Shown one piece after another: positions 11,701 to 21,242 of a stretch of 64,000 bases of DNA. How positions within the stretch are numbered: the first letter of the stretch is position 1; each line of letters opens with the position of its first letter. A model generated the notes under the pieces. The model was not told the origin of the DNA, did not search any database, and saw only the letters and a list, made by a program, of their open reading frames with translations. The translations under genes were made by a program, and so were the position numbers. Source of the DNA: Thuidium tamariscinum (Eukaryota; Streptophyta; Bryopsida; Hypnales; Thuidiaceae); NCBI GenBank assembly GCA_947034885.2, contig OX344749.2, positions 34,405,182-34,469,181 of the forward strand, given 5' to 3'.

Positions 11701-12973
11701 GAAAAAGTCATGCTGAAGATAGAAATTGTATTTTTGGTGAATTTTCGAAGTTGAAGAGAATCTAAAAATAGTTTCATAATTTCGATTCTACAGATACTTT
11801 TTACTTTTCGTGCATCACATTATGCTCTTTGATGCAATCTTCAAAAAAGATATAGAGCTTATATTTTATAACACATCTGTGTTTTTTCCAAACCCCTTGG
11901 GCTTTTAGGGGTTAATATGAAAAATGATTGTCTATTTTTTCATAGAAATTCCTTCGCGGCTCTCACAATGACTTTTTTGGTATTGTCTTGTATTTCAGAC
12001 TGGGATGGACAGCACCAACTTGTATGCGTACATCTCCATTATTTCATTAGCTCTATGCATCCCTCCCGCGATCATTGTGAGTTTATGAACTCTATATCTT
12101 TGTTTTGTAACCTTCAAAGCAATTACTAGCATGTGTTGACCTCATCTAATGTTGACTTCAGTCTCCCAGTTGCAACCTTCGAGTTCATGTAAGGGTTATC
12201 ATATTTACATCAGAGAAACATTTCCATGGGTGGTTTTCCTCACAAGTACCTGAGTCTATTCCACAATATTCTAATTTTGGGTTGTGACATAATTTTGACT
12301 TGGGCAGATTGAAGGTCCCGCCCTCTTGAATGGTGGGTTCAATGCGGCCATTGCCAAGGTTGGCATGCAAAAATTTGTGTCTGACCTGTTCTGGGTTGGT
12401 ATGTTCTATCATCTGTACAATCAGGTAAAGCCCTGGTCACTGTCCTTTTGTTTTTAAGAGATTAATTTATTTACTCTTCTTCTGGAATTGCAATTGCATG
12501 CTCTGGTACTAAATAGTAACGTGCATAGATTATCAAGCCCAATTTCTTTCCTAATCGTGTCTTGTAGAGTGAGTTAAGACGCTTTTGGAATCTTCAATTA
12601 ATTTTGGTGTCTTGCAGCTTGCGAACAACACCTTAGAAAGGGTGGCACCCCTCACCCACGCCGTTGGAAACGTCTTGAAGCGAGTGTTCGTGATTGGGTT
12701 CTCCATCATCGTTTTTGGTAAGTTTTCACAGTTGTACAAGTTCTCTTGAGATACGTAAAACCTTCCTAAATCGATCAACGATTTTATCTCTCCACATCCC
12801 AAGAACGTTCCTGTTTAACCATGAGTTACCTAATGATTTCTTTGTGGGATGCAGGCAACAAGATTTCAACGCAAACAGGTATTGGAACAGCTGTTGCTAT
12901 TGGCGGAGTGGCTTTGTACTCGTACATTAAAGCAAAGCAGGAGGAAGCGAAGACGGCAAAGAAGCTCAGTTAG
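8738..12973 (+). CDS. TPT: Plastid triose-phosphate/phosphate translocator
   Basis: Exchanges triose phosphate (or 3-phosphoglycerate) for phosphate across the inner plastid envelope. Eleven exons join in frame: 8738-9057, 9665-9748, 9970-10035, 10167-10245, 10448-10568, 10885-10980, 11103-11215, 11999-12076, 12308-12424, 12618-12717, 12855-12973, giving 430 aa. The first ~100 residues ([14 protein letters not shown], rich in S, A, R) look like a transit peptide. Family landmarks follow: [116 protein letters not shown]. The Lys of HTIKA, Tyr of MFYHLY and the LKR pair correspond to phosphate-contact residues known in the family. All introns are GT-AG with good donors. The LKR context and exact TPT-type blocks favour TPT over the PPT or GPT subfamilies. 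A MITE sits in intron 7. Confidence 0.96.
11390..11915. mobile_element. Inverted-repeat element in intron 7 of the translocator gene
   Basis: TTAATCCCTAA at 11390-11400 mirrors TTAGGGGTTAA at 11905-11915. The interior is AT-rich with no coding potential. It accounts for most of the 783-bp intron, the longest in the gene after intron 1-like sizes. The ends match those of the 1-kb repeat family at 5.5, 35.0 and 36.5 kb, but I did not see clear interior similarity. Confidence 0.5.
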
Positions 12974-15269
12974 TTCAATCTGTGTTTCCGGCTAGTTACT
13001 GCCCATTTCAGTTGTTTAGGAAGGACTGGTTCAATCCTCACGTTCATCACAATCTCTGTAAGAATGTGAACTTTCTGTCGTGTGTATAATGCGACGGGAT
13101 GAATCCAACGATCCCCTTTTTCTTGTATGGAATGCAAGGTAGGGAACCCATTTCCGTGGCTTTCAGCTGTTTGAATGGTTCCTTGTATTTTGTTATATGG
13201 TTATCTGTCCCACTGTCTCTGAGGAGTCCAAATCATTGAAATTCGTATTATTTGGATGCCTTCAAAAAGGTAATGAATTTTCGGTTCTGCTCTTTGGGTG
13301 TATACTGTGTAGGCTTTGACCCTTCATTCATTTCACCGTGTCTTGATTCTATAGATGCACTTATCAGTAACTCACTACTGGCCAGTATTTTTTTTGGTTC
13401 TCGGACCAATGGTAAATTGGTAATGTGGCCTTTCTTTCAAGAAGGTTCTGAGTTTGCTGGGGGCTTGAATTGAAGGAGACCACTTTTCAGTTTGCAATCT
13501 TGAATATGCAATTTTTGCATGTGTTGGCTTTGCACAATGGATGAAATGAGGTTTTGAAAACATTGTGGCAATGGTGTGTAGGGCTATAATCACAGTTTGG
13601 CATTTTTTTATTACATGTATCTTTTTTTTTCTACTGTTTGAAGATGCCCATTTTTTTTAGAAGAAATTGGGCATTTAAATGCCTAAATAAAATTATGCTT
13701 TTGGCTTTTTCATGGCTACCTATGGCAAGATGGTCCTCTAATGAAATGAAATAGGTTCTTTTATGTACTAATCTTGAAAGGATGTTGCATGGTGATAGTC
13801 CAAAAGTGTTGGATGGATGACAAAGAATCCTTCTATGCTAGTTTAAGTCAAATGTAAAGATATTCATCTTTCAAGTTTTGAGAAGATCTTACATAGTAGT
13901 TTGATCCCCACCACTAGTGTTCTTGGAGTTTTCTTAAGTAAATGATTGACATAGTACCAAAAAGGATGAATTTCACAATGACCAACTAAGGCCCAACTTC
14001 CATGTGAGCTGGGCTAGTAGCAAAAGAGCTAGCAAACAAGAAGCTTCCACCGATTGTGTTGCCGGACTCGGTGAGTAGAGAAGGAGGGTTTGAAGTTTCA
14101 CTAATATTGGTGGACGAGCTCATTGGTGGAGCTTGTTCGAATTTCATGGGAATCAATACATGTGCTTTTCTTACTCGATATCTCTCCATCCATCGGGTCT
14201 ACATAGAAGTGTCATCACTCAATTCTCATTATAGCTCTCCCTCCTAAGTTCTACCAGCCTAGCTCACATAGAAGCTAGCCCTAAGAATTTCAATGTTAAA
14301 TCTTTAATAATCAATGGAATTTTTTTCATCATATTAGCCTATGGCTCTTGATGTTTTACAAATTCATTTAAAAAAATTGAGGAATACTTTACACTTTGGG
14401 GCAATAGAAGTCTTACAAATTGTAGATGTGATTTTTTGTATTTGTTTTTTTAATGATGTTACTATGTATCTTCTATTAGTCTTAAAAATTTTACATATTT
14501 TTTGTGAAAATTTGAAATTATCCTAAATTTTAAAATAAAAAAGTGACTGAATTCATATCAAATGCAATTGATATTCAAAACATGCAAACATCTCTCCATA
14601 GATTTACAACCTATTGTAGAACATTATAGTGTATTTTTTAATAATGTCACTCTAACTCTAAAACAAGAAAATCGACACTTCATAGTTATAAGACCAAAAT
14701 TCAAATTGCTATAAAATTCCAATGATGACCTTCAAGTTGGAATTGGTTTAGTCAATATTAACCTCTAATGCCTAAGGCACTAAGTTTTGTTGTTGACAAT
14801 AATTTGAAGATAAATAAAACCTAACCAAGCTATTTTTAATAGTTTATATTTTGAAAAGTTCTTTTTGAATTTTTTTAATCATCAAAAATCCAATTTTGAA
14901 AATGATTGAATATGATTTTTCTATTCATGATTTTGTACAAGTTGTCTATTGCAATCTTAACTATCACTTGTAGTATTGCGGGGTTTTGGAAATGAGACTC
15001 AAATACCAACTAAATCTTGGTGAAAAATCCACATTAGAAATTCTTTTTAAAAAAAAAAGTTATAAAGTAGATTTTGAGAAGCTATAAATTGATTGGAATT
15101 ATGTATATTAGGCCCTTTAACCTCACATTTTTTCGGTGGCCAACTTTTTAGATTTAACATGTTTGATCTTGAAGGTGTGAAAAATGTAGAAGTGATTTGA
15201 AGTCTTTCAATCTATAAGTGATATTGTTGTGTTTTCTTTTCTTGTGTGATTACTAACATGTTAGTTTGA

Positions 15270-15815
15270 ATTTGTATAGTTACACATGTTGGGAGATTTT
15301 GTATATCCATTTTTTGGTAATTAATTTGAACTTGAAATTTGGAGAACATATTATCAACATATAGATGACTTCACAAAAAAAAATTCATGGTATGAAAACA
15401 ATTTTGCAGCCCTTGGGAGGGTGTCAAAGTTGGCAATTGTGAAAATTTTCTCAAAACTACACCTATTGGGAGATTTCACATATCTTCTTAAAAAAATATT
15501 TTTTTACCTTGAAATTTCTTATCATATTAAAAACATAGAGATTGTTTCATGACAAAAATTTCATGGAAAAAGAAAAAAAACTCAATCCTTAGGAAGGTGT
15601 CAAAGTTGAAAGTAGTGAAATGTTTCTCACCACTACCCATGTTGGTAGATTTTGAATAACTTTTGTTTGGTGAATCTTTTGGCCTTAAAATTTGGCACAC
15701 ATATAAATAACTTGAAGATGATGCTGTAATAAAAATTTCGTGGAAAAATACCAATTTTTCAGCTCTCGGGAGGCTTTCAAAGTTGGCAATACTGAAAATT
15801 TTCTCACTGCGAATT
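15270..15815. repeat. Tandem repeat of about 180 bp, three diverged units
   Basis: Three head-to-tail units share the order: TTGGTGAAT or similar, CTTGAAATTTGG, CATATA or AACATA, TTCATGG, CTTGGGAGG or CTCGGGAGG, GTCAAAGTTGGCAA, GAAAATTTTCTCA, then GGGAGATTT. Units begin near 15270, 15456 and 15641. No coding; divergence suggests an old array. Confidence 0.6.
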
Positions 15816-16504
15816 CAAAAACGACATTTTGATTGGTACCCCATTGTACATTTGATTCAGGTTTTATAAAGCCTTCACAATGTGAGCTTTTACATGGCAC
15901 CTTCTCTTCTTTCAGGAAGGTTATCATTAGAATTGCATGGAGTTGATTGATACATTTATTGCATATGAGGTGTTTTAATACTTGTAGAGGTAATTTCAAC
16001 ACAAGTTTTAAAATTTTGCAATGACATGCAATTCTCATTAGTGATATTGTACAATGTGGACATATGTCTATATAGATGTGCTATTGGTTTTACATAAGAG
16101 AAACTTTGGGGCCTTTAGAGGGCAATTGACTTTTGGAAGTCGTGCAAATATATGAAAATTTTAAAAAATAGTTTTCTTTGGAAAAAAATCATTAAAATCG
16201 AAATAAAAAATTAAACTTTGATGTGGCACTTGAGGCGATGATGTGGTACATGATTTTTAATTATATACATACATATATACATATCTATATATCTATATCT
16301 TTATGTCTCCCTACATGTCACTTTTTGACTATACTTCTATGGCCGGAAAGTCAAATAGCCTTCTACAAAGCCCCACATTTTCTCTAATGATTACTTGAGC
16401 TTATACAATAACATTCTAGGAATGCAAAATTTACACTACATGTCATGTCAAGGTCATACATGTCATCGTTTCTAGTAAATTTGTGTCTGTTGTACCATGG
16501 GTTG

Positions 16505-17450
16505 GTCAGGGAGAATTGGCCCCCTTGCTTAGCTACTCCAAGTAATTTCAAGGGTGCAAGTAAAACAAAAAAAACCCTATTTCTACTTATTTAATTTACC
16601 TACCTCTTTTGGGGCCTCTGATTTACAAATATGAATTCAAAATTTGGAAAAAAAATAATCTGAAAAAATTAAAAAATTCCAGCGTTTTCGGGTCATTGCA
16701 AGAAACACCCGTACTATTTTGTGTCACACGTTGCATGCTGATCAGTTTTTTGGCCATATTTTTTGTGTTTTAGCTCCAAATGACTCAAGATTTATAGGGA
16801 AGGTACTTATAACTATTATACACCTTCCTTGATTTTTTTCATAATTTTCAAAAATACTTTACTATCCAAAAATAGACCCCAATTGGATGTCAAATTTGGC
16901 AGTTTAGGGGTTTTTAGTACCTGAGCTATACCTTTTTTTAATGATTTTGAGATGAAATTTGGATGAGATGGTCTTCTAGTAGATTTCTAGCTCTCTAGCG
17001 AAGGATTTTTGAAGAAAGTTAATTTTGTGAGGTGTAGAGGTCTACAAAGTGAGCTCCCTTCTGCTTGTATTTTGAAACATATAAAGTATTATTTTGGTGG
17101 GTTTTTTGTGAATGACCATCTCCATAAAGTTGTTGCAAATGGTCACTTTTTATTTTCTGAAAATACTTATTTTTACTATTTTTCCCTAATTTTTGAATCA
17201 AAATACCTATTTTCTTGAGATTTGGCACTTTTCAAGTTCTCCTACTTAGAGAATTTTTTTATCAATTTCCTTCGGTGAAAATCTTCATTTTAGAGGTATA
17301 TACATTATTCCTATTTTTAAATTTTTTTTAAAATTAGTTTTTAAATTTTATAGTACTCCTGAAAAATTCATGAGTACTATTGCAAAACGCAACAAATAGG
17401 ACAAGTGTTTCTTGCAATGACCCTTTCCCAAGTGGCCGAGCGAGGGGGTC
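16505..17450. mobile_element. Nested inverted-repeat elements
   Basis: Outer ends: TCAGGGAGAATTGGCCCCC near 16507 and GGGGGTCAGTTCACCCCGG near 17444 are inverted and belong to the family seen at 45-46.4 kb. Inner ends: GGGTCATTGCAAGAAACAC near 16691 and its near-exact reverse complement at 17407-17425 define a second element of about 735 bp inside the first. No coding sequence was recognised in either. Confidence 0.55.
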
Positions 17451-17589
17451 AGTTCACCCCGGCCCATGGGTCGGCCTTATCAAGCCCATCCTTCCAAGTA
17501 ATTTTCCAGCAATCTTTCCACTGACTTCCTTGCTTCCCCCTTCCCGTTCCGTCCGCCCCCATTCAGTTTCAACGAACTAAGTTCAGCTT

Positions 17590-18440
17590 GCGGGTTGTAC
17601 TCTGTCCAGCAGTGCGGTATCCTCGAGTAATATCCTGAATGCGAGTATCCGACTGCCGTGTCTGCTGCCCCCACCAAGTAACCGCAGCATCTCAGGGCGA
17701 CAAACTTAGTTGATTCCTTCCTGGCTCCGACGGTCTCCTCGTCTGTCCATTGTCTGAGTGACACCGAAGAGACGGAACCTTGATTGCGGATTTGCGGGCC
17801 GGTTCTGCGCGCACGAGAATTTATTATACAGGCAGTAAGAGTTATATGGTACGCGCGCAGGACGCGAAAAGCCTCAGTCTTACGAAGTCTGTGGCCGCGG
17901 TTCTAACTCTCGGGGAAACACACGAACTTTTGATTTACCACCCATGCATGATGGATTTGGAAATTTGGATATCATATGTGGAATCAGAAGTCCCACGGCA
18001 CGAGCTGAGAGAGGCCGGGCGAGAAAGATGGGGCATTTCTTCCCAACTACTCTTGGATGAGGGAGTGAGGGGTCAATCATAACATCGTAGAAGTAAGTAC
18101 TGCGAAGGTACTACGCCTCCCTTGATGCCCGGGAGAAAATCGCAGCATAATTCAAGGATTGGAGTTAGCTGAGGAGCCTTCAATTAGACAACTTTGTTCA
18201 CTGTAGGGGTCTCCGTTTAAGGATGGAAGTGGGACCACTGCCTCACTGTTATGGAAACAATGCTATGTAATTCACCCTGGCCGCAGACTTTGGCGTCCTG
18301 CAAATAATATTTGTTGTACTCCTGAGCAAGGCAGGGGCAGTATTATATTGAACTTGCGAGTCAGCCCGCGAGGTGCAGTCGAGAGGTTGTGGACAGCTCC
18401 ACTCGAAGTGGAAGTTGATGTATCGTGCCAAAGCAACAGC
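17590..18440. repeat. Dispersed repeat shared with 27020-27432, upstream of the lipase gene
   Basis: Two blocks match the 27-kb copy in the same orientation: about 17590-17850 (landmarks TGCGAGTATCCGACT, TTGATTCCTTCC, CGTCTGTCCATTGTC, GTGACACC) and 18290-18440 (AATAATATTT, AAGGCAGGGGCA, CTTGCGAGTCAGC, GACAGCTCCACTCGAAGTGG). The roughly 440 bases between are absent from the 27-kb copy. Here it lies 220 bp upstream of the lipase start codon and may carry its promoter. Confidence 0.7.
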
Positions 18441-18662
18441 TAGCTTCAGTACGGAGTGATGTAGGCTGAGGTTTGTGGCGAGAAGTCGGTGAAGCCTGAA
18501 GAGGTCACCATCCGAGCGAGCGTTGATTAATTAGTCCATCTTTCCATCATTTGACAAGTTCTACTGAGTTCGGTACACACTCTGATCCATCAGTTCACTG
18601 GAAGTGGTCACCAGTCTCTTGAGTACTCAAAATCTAATGAGCGTACTTCGTATTACGAAGGT

Positions 18663-20981
18663 ATGACCAAAATGCATCGTTTGTCACAGCGGCTCTCACT
18701 TGGTGATCGTCTGCACATACCCACCAGTCTCCAAGATCCGAGGGCCTTGGCTGCTTTCAGTAACGAGCTCGTGAATGCTGTGACTTGCTGCGAGGCGGTG
18801 GAGCAGGACCCATGGACAGCACACACGGCACTGGAGGTGATAATGAAGGCACAGCGGATGAGAGGTCACGCTACTGTCAGGGCAGTTTCACCACCGAGCC
18901 AGGGCTGCAGCCAACGGTTCAGGGTGTTTGAAGCGAAAGAGGATGGAAACACCACTTTCATTGTTGCCTTCCGCAGTGACCGAGAATGCTACGACGACAT
19001 GGTGAAGAAATCCAAAGATGCCTCGACCGTGGAAATGTCCGGCAACTTCAAAGTGCACCAAGGCTTGTGGTCGTGAGTGGCCACTATGCCGCTGCGGTCA
19101 CTGCCGCCCCAGTGGCGCAGCCAACTTCGCCAACCTGAGGGTCGCCATCGGCTCGTACTGACGGGGTTTTCAGTCGGTGGTGCCGTTGCTGCTCTTGCAA
19201 CCTTGCAACTTCTAGAAGATGAGGACCCTGACTTAAGGGAAAAGGTATGAATCTAAGCTTGCACGTTTGACGATGACCACACCTAACATGCATGTATCCA
19301 ATCGGTCTCTTCATTGTGAATAATTTGTGTTCAAATTTAGTTGCACCTGTCTGAAATCTTCCATGGTATTGGTGTGAATGCAATCTGTAGATTTGTTGCT
19401 ACACTTTTGGCACACCTCTCCAAGGAGATCAGAATTATGCTAACTACATAAATTTCCACTATTCTTCAAACTTCTACCATGTGATCATCGATGGAGATAT
19501 AATACCGGGCGTGCTTACACTTGCCAACAAGGTGAGACCCTTGACATGTAAAATCATTTCGAAGAGAGCTCAGATGTATCCACCCTGATCGAGTGTAAAT
19601 CATACACCAGTTTGAAACCGAATATGACGTAGTGATTTCATGATTCAATTTTATGACAAGTTTTGGTTGGTAAAAGTATTGGTTGCGTTGTTTCCAAGGG
19701 CGGGCTTGCAAATAATAATCTTGAGCCGGTCCTACATTTTTGCAACAGGCAGCAGAAAACCAGCCTGCCGTGAGCAGCGATGTGGTAACGAGCATTTGCA
19801 TGATGTTAGCTATGGTAGCCGAGGTGGCCACATATTTGATCCTAGAGACAACTGTCCCTGGGGCTGCAAGGGCCATGACTGCCATCCTGCAGCAGGTTGA
19901 CATTCTTAAGCTGGAGACAGGAATCAAGAGCTTGATGAGGACCCCGATCAGGGCAGAGGGTGAGAATACGATTCCTGAATACAAATTTGGTGGAGCGCTG
20001 GTGCAGCTCAATAGGCAACAAAACAACAACGGGATAACTTTTGTTCCACTTCTGGGTGATGGCCGGGTTTTGGAAGGCATCTTCAGCGTCGAAGAGAGGG
20101 ATTTCACCTCTTCTGACCTTGAGTTGAAGCTCGGAATTCATCAAATCAAGACGTTTCGTCAGCTCATCAATGCTTTGGATTATTCCTCTATAAACCAAGC
20201 CTTGAGAGATGCTTTAGGAGATCACTCTCATAAATGGACACCGCCCGAAGAACTTTCTGAGGGACTTGAATCGACTACCAGGTAATTGACCTCTGAGTTA
20301 CTAAATATTTTTGCATTTTGCATTTTTTCACTGTCAATTTCGTTAATTTGGCACAATTTTGGACTCCATAAATTGCGATATTCATCTGCACAAAGCTGTG
20401 CACAAAATGTTCTACAAGATAGTACTGGTATACATTTACGTTTTAGGCCACGCGCTCTGAAGATGATCGAAGTTGCTGAATTTCACAGGCTGATTCAACG
20501 AAATTGACATTGGGAAACGCTGTGAGATTCTTACGAATTCTTGAAACTTACGGAAGTCCCACCTAACCTTTCTTTCAGGTGCCCTGGTCAGCAACCGGCC
20601 GAAGATGATCGGCCTTCGTCCCCGTACTTGTTGCAGCCCTATTTTGATGTGGAGAAGCCAATCCAAGTGTGGTTGCAAAAGGATGGGAATATAACAATTG
20701 AGGTTTATGGCAAGAACATGGTGTTCGGCATTCACGTCCTGTACCTCAGAAACGGCAAGGAAATTCTTCGAGTACCATTTACAGAGATGAGCATGCCGCC
20801 CAGGCTAGAAAATTCAGAGGGTTGCCTAATGTCCTTGGAGGAACAAATGCAAAATATGTCTCTGCAGTTCCACACCCAAGGCATCAAGGATCTTTCTTTG
20901 GATGATGAAAAAGGTTGCTTCAGAGTGCAGCTAGCCTTTGGTTCTCAAGATGTGCCAGCGAAGAAAGTTAATAAAAGGTGA
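18663..20981 (+). CDS. Class-3 lipase / EDS1-like alpha/beta-hydrolase
   Basis: Exons by eye: 18663-19244, 19391-19531, 19749-20281, 20579-20981 (about 552 codons). Seen: FIVAFRSD then VHQGLWS before the nucleophile motif; nucleophile elbow LTGFSVGGAVA (GxSxG, Ser codon 19170-19172); CYTFGTPLQGD; candidate acid in DGDIIPG (19490-19498); then YKFGG and LGIHQIKTFRQLI with a candidate catalytic His (20139-20141). This order matches class-3 lipases and the EDS1/PAD4 lipase-like proteins, in a form with a possibly intact triad. The C-terminal half (VWLQKDGNITIEVYGKNM) is unrecognised. Problems: an in-frame TGA at 19074-19076, which is either a lesion or lies in a 48-nt intron 19073-19120 (GTGAGT...GCGCAG, frame kept); and the 3' end could splice at 20977 into the following GTPase frame instead of stopping at 20979-20981. 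Confidence 0.72.
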
Positions 20982-21242
20982 AGTCCTCAACATCTACATT
21001 TCACTTCTTACATCATTTCTCACAGTCTGTACTTATATGATACAGAGTATAATTTGTGTATGTACCCTAATATGTACCCAACTTATTAAGTTCTCTGTGA
21101 AAGTAAATCGGAACTAACGAATTCATGCTGTATTTTAGTAGAACTCTTTCGCCGTTGAAAAACAAACAAACAATGTGTGCCCCCGCTGGGCAAACGAAAC
21201 TAATGAATGCTGGTTTGTTTGAACCACAATTGGCCCGACTCC

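Larger units (their letters stand above)
12974..17589. other. 3' flank of translocator and AT-rich intergenic stretch
   Basis: Roughly the first 250 bases are probably 3' UTR (ATTTTGTTATATGG and similar AT-rich blocks, no defined poly(A) signal). Beyond that no gene is recognisable; the open frames at 13252-14526 are short and unsupported. A tandem repeat (15270-15815) and a nested transposon (about 16505-17450) are listed separately. Confidence 0.55.

Noticed and set aside
19074-19076. TGA as a selenocysteine codon
   Set aside because: Land plants lack selenoproteins as far as known, and no stem-loop element was sought or seen; a lesion or intron is simpler.
19466-20198. Minus-strand frames of 118-213 codons over the lipase exons
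   Set aside because: They overlap exons with class-3 lipase motifs and span + strand introns without any domain of their own.
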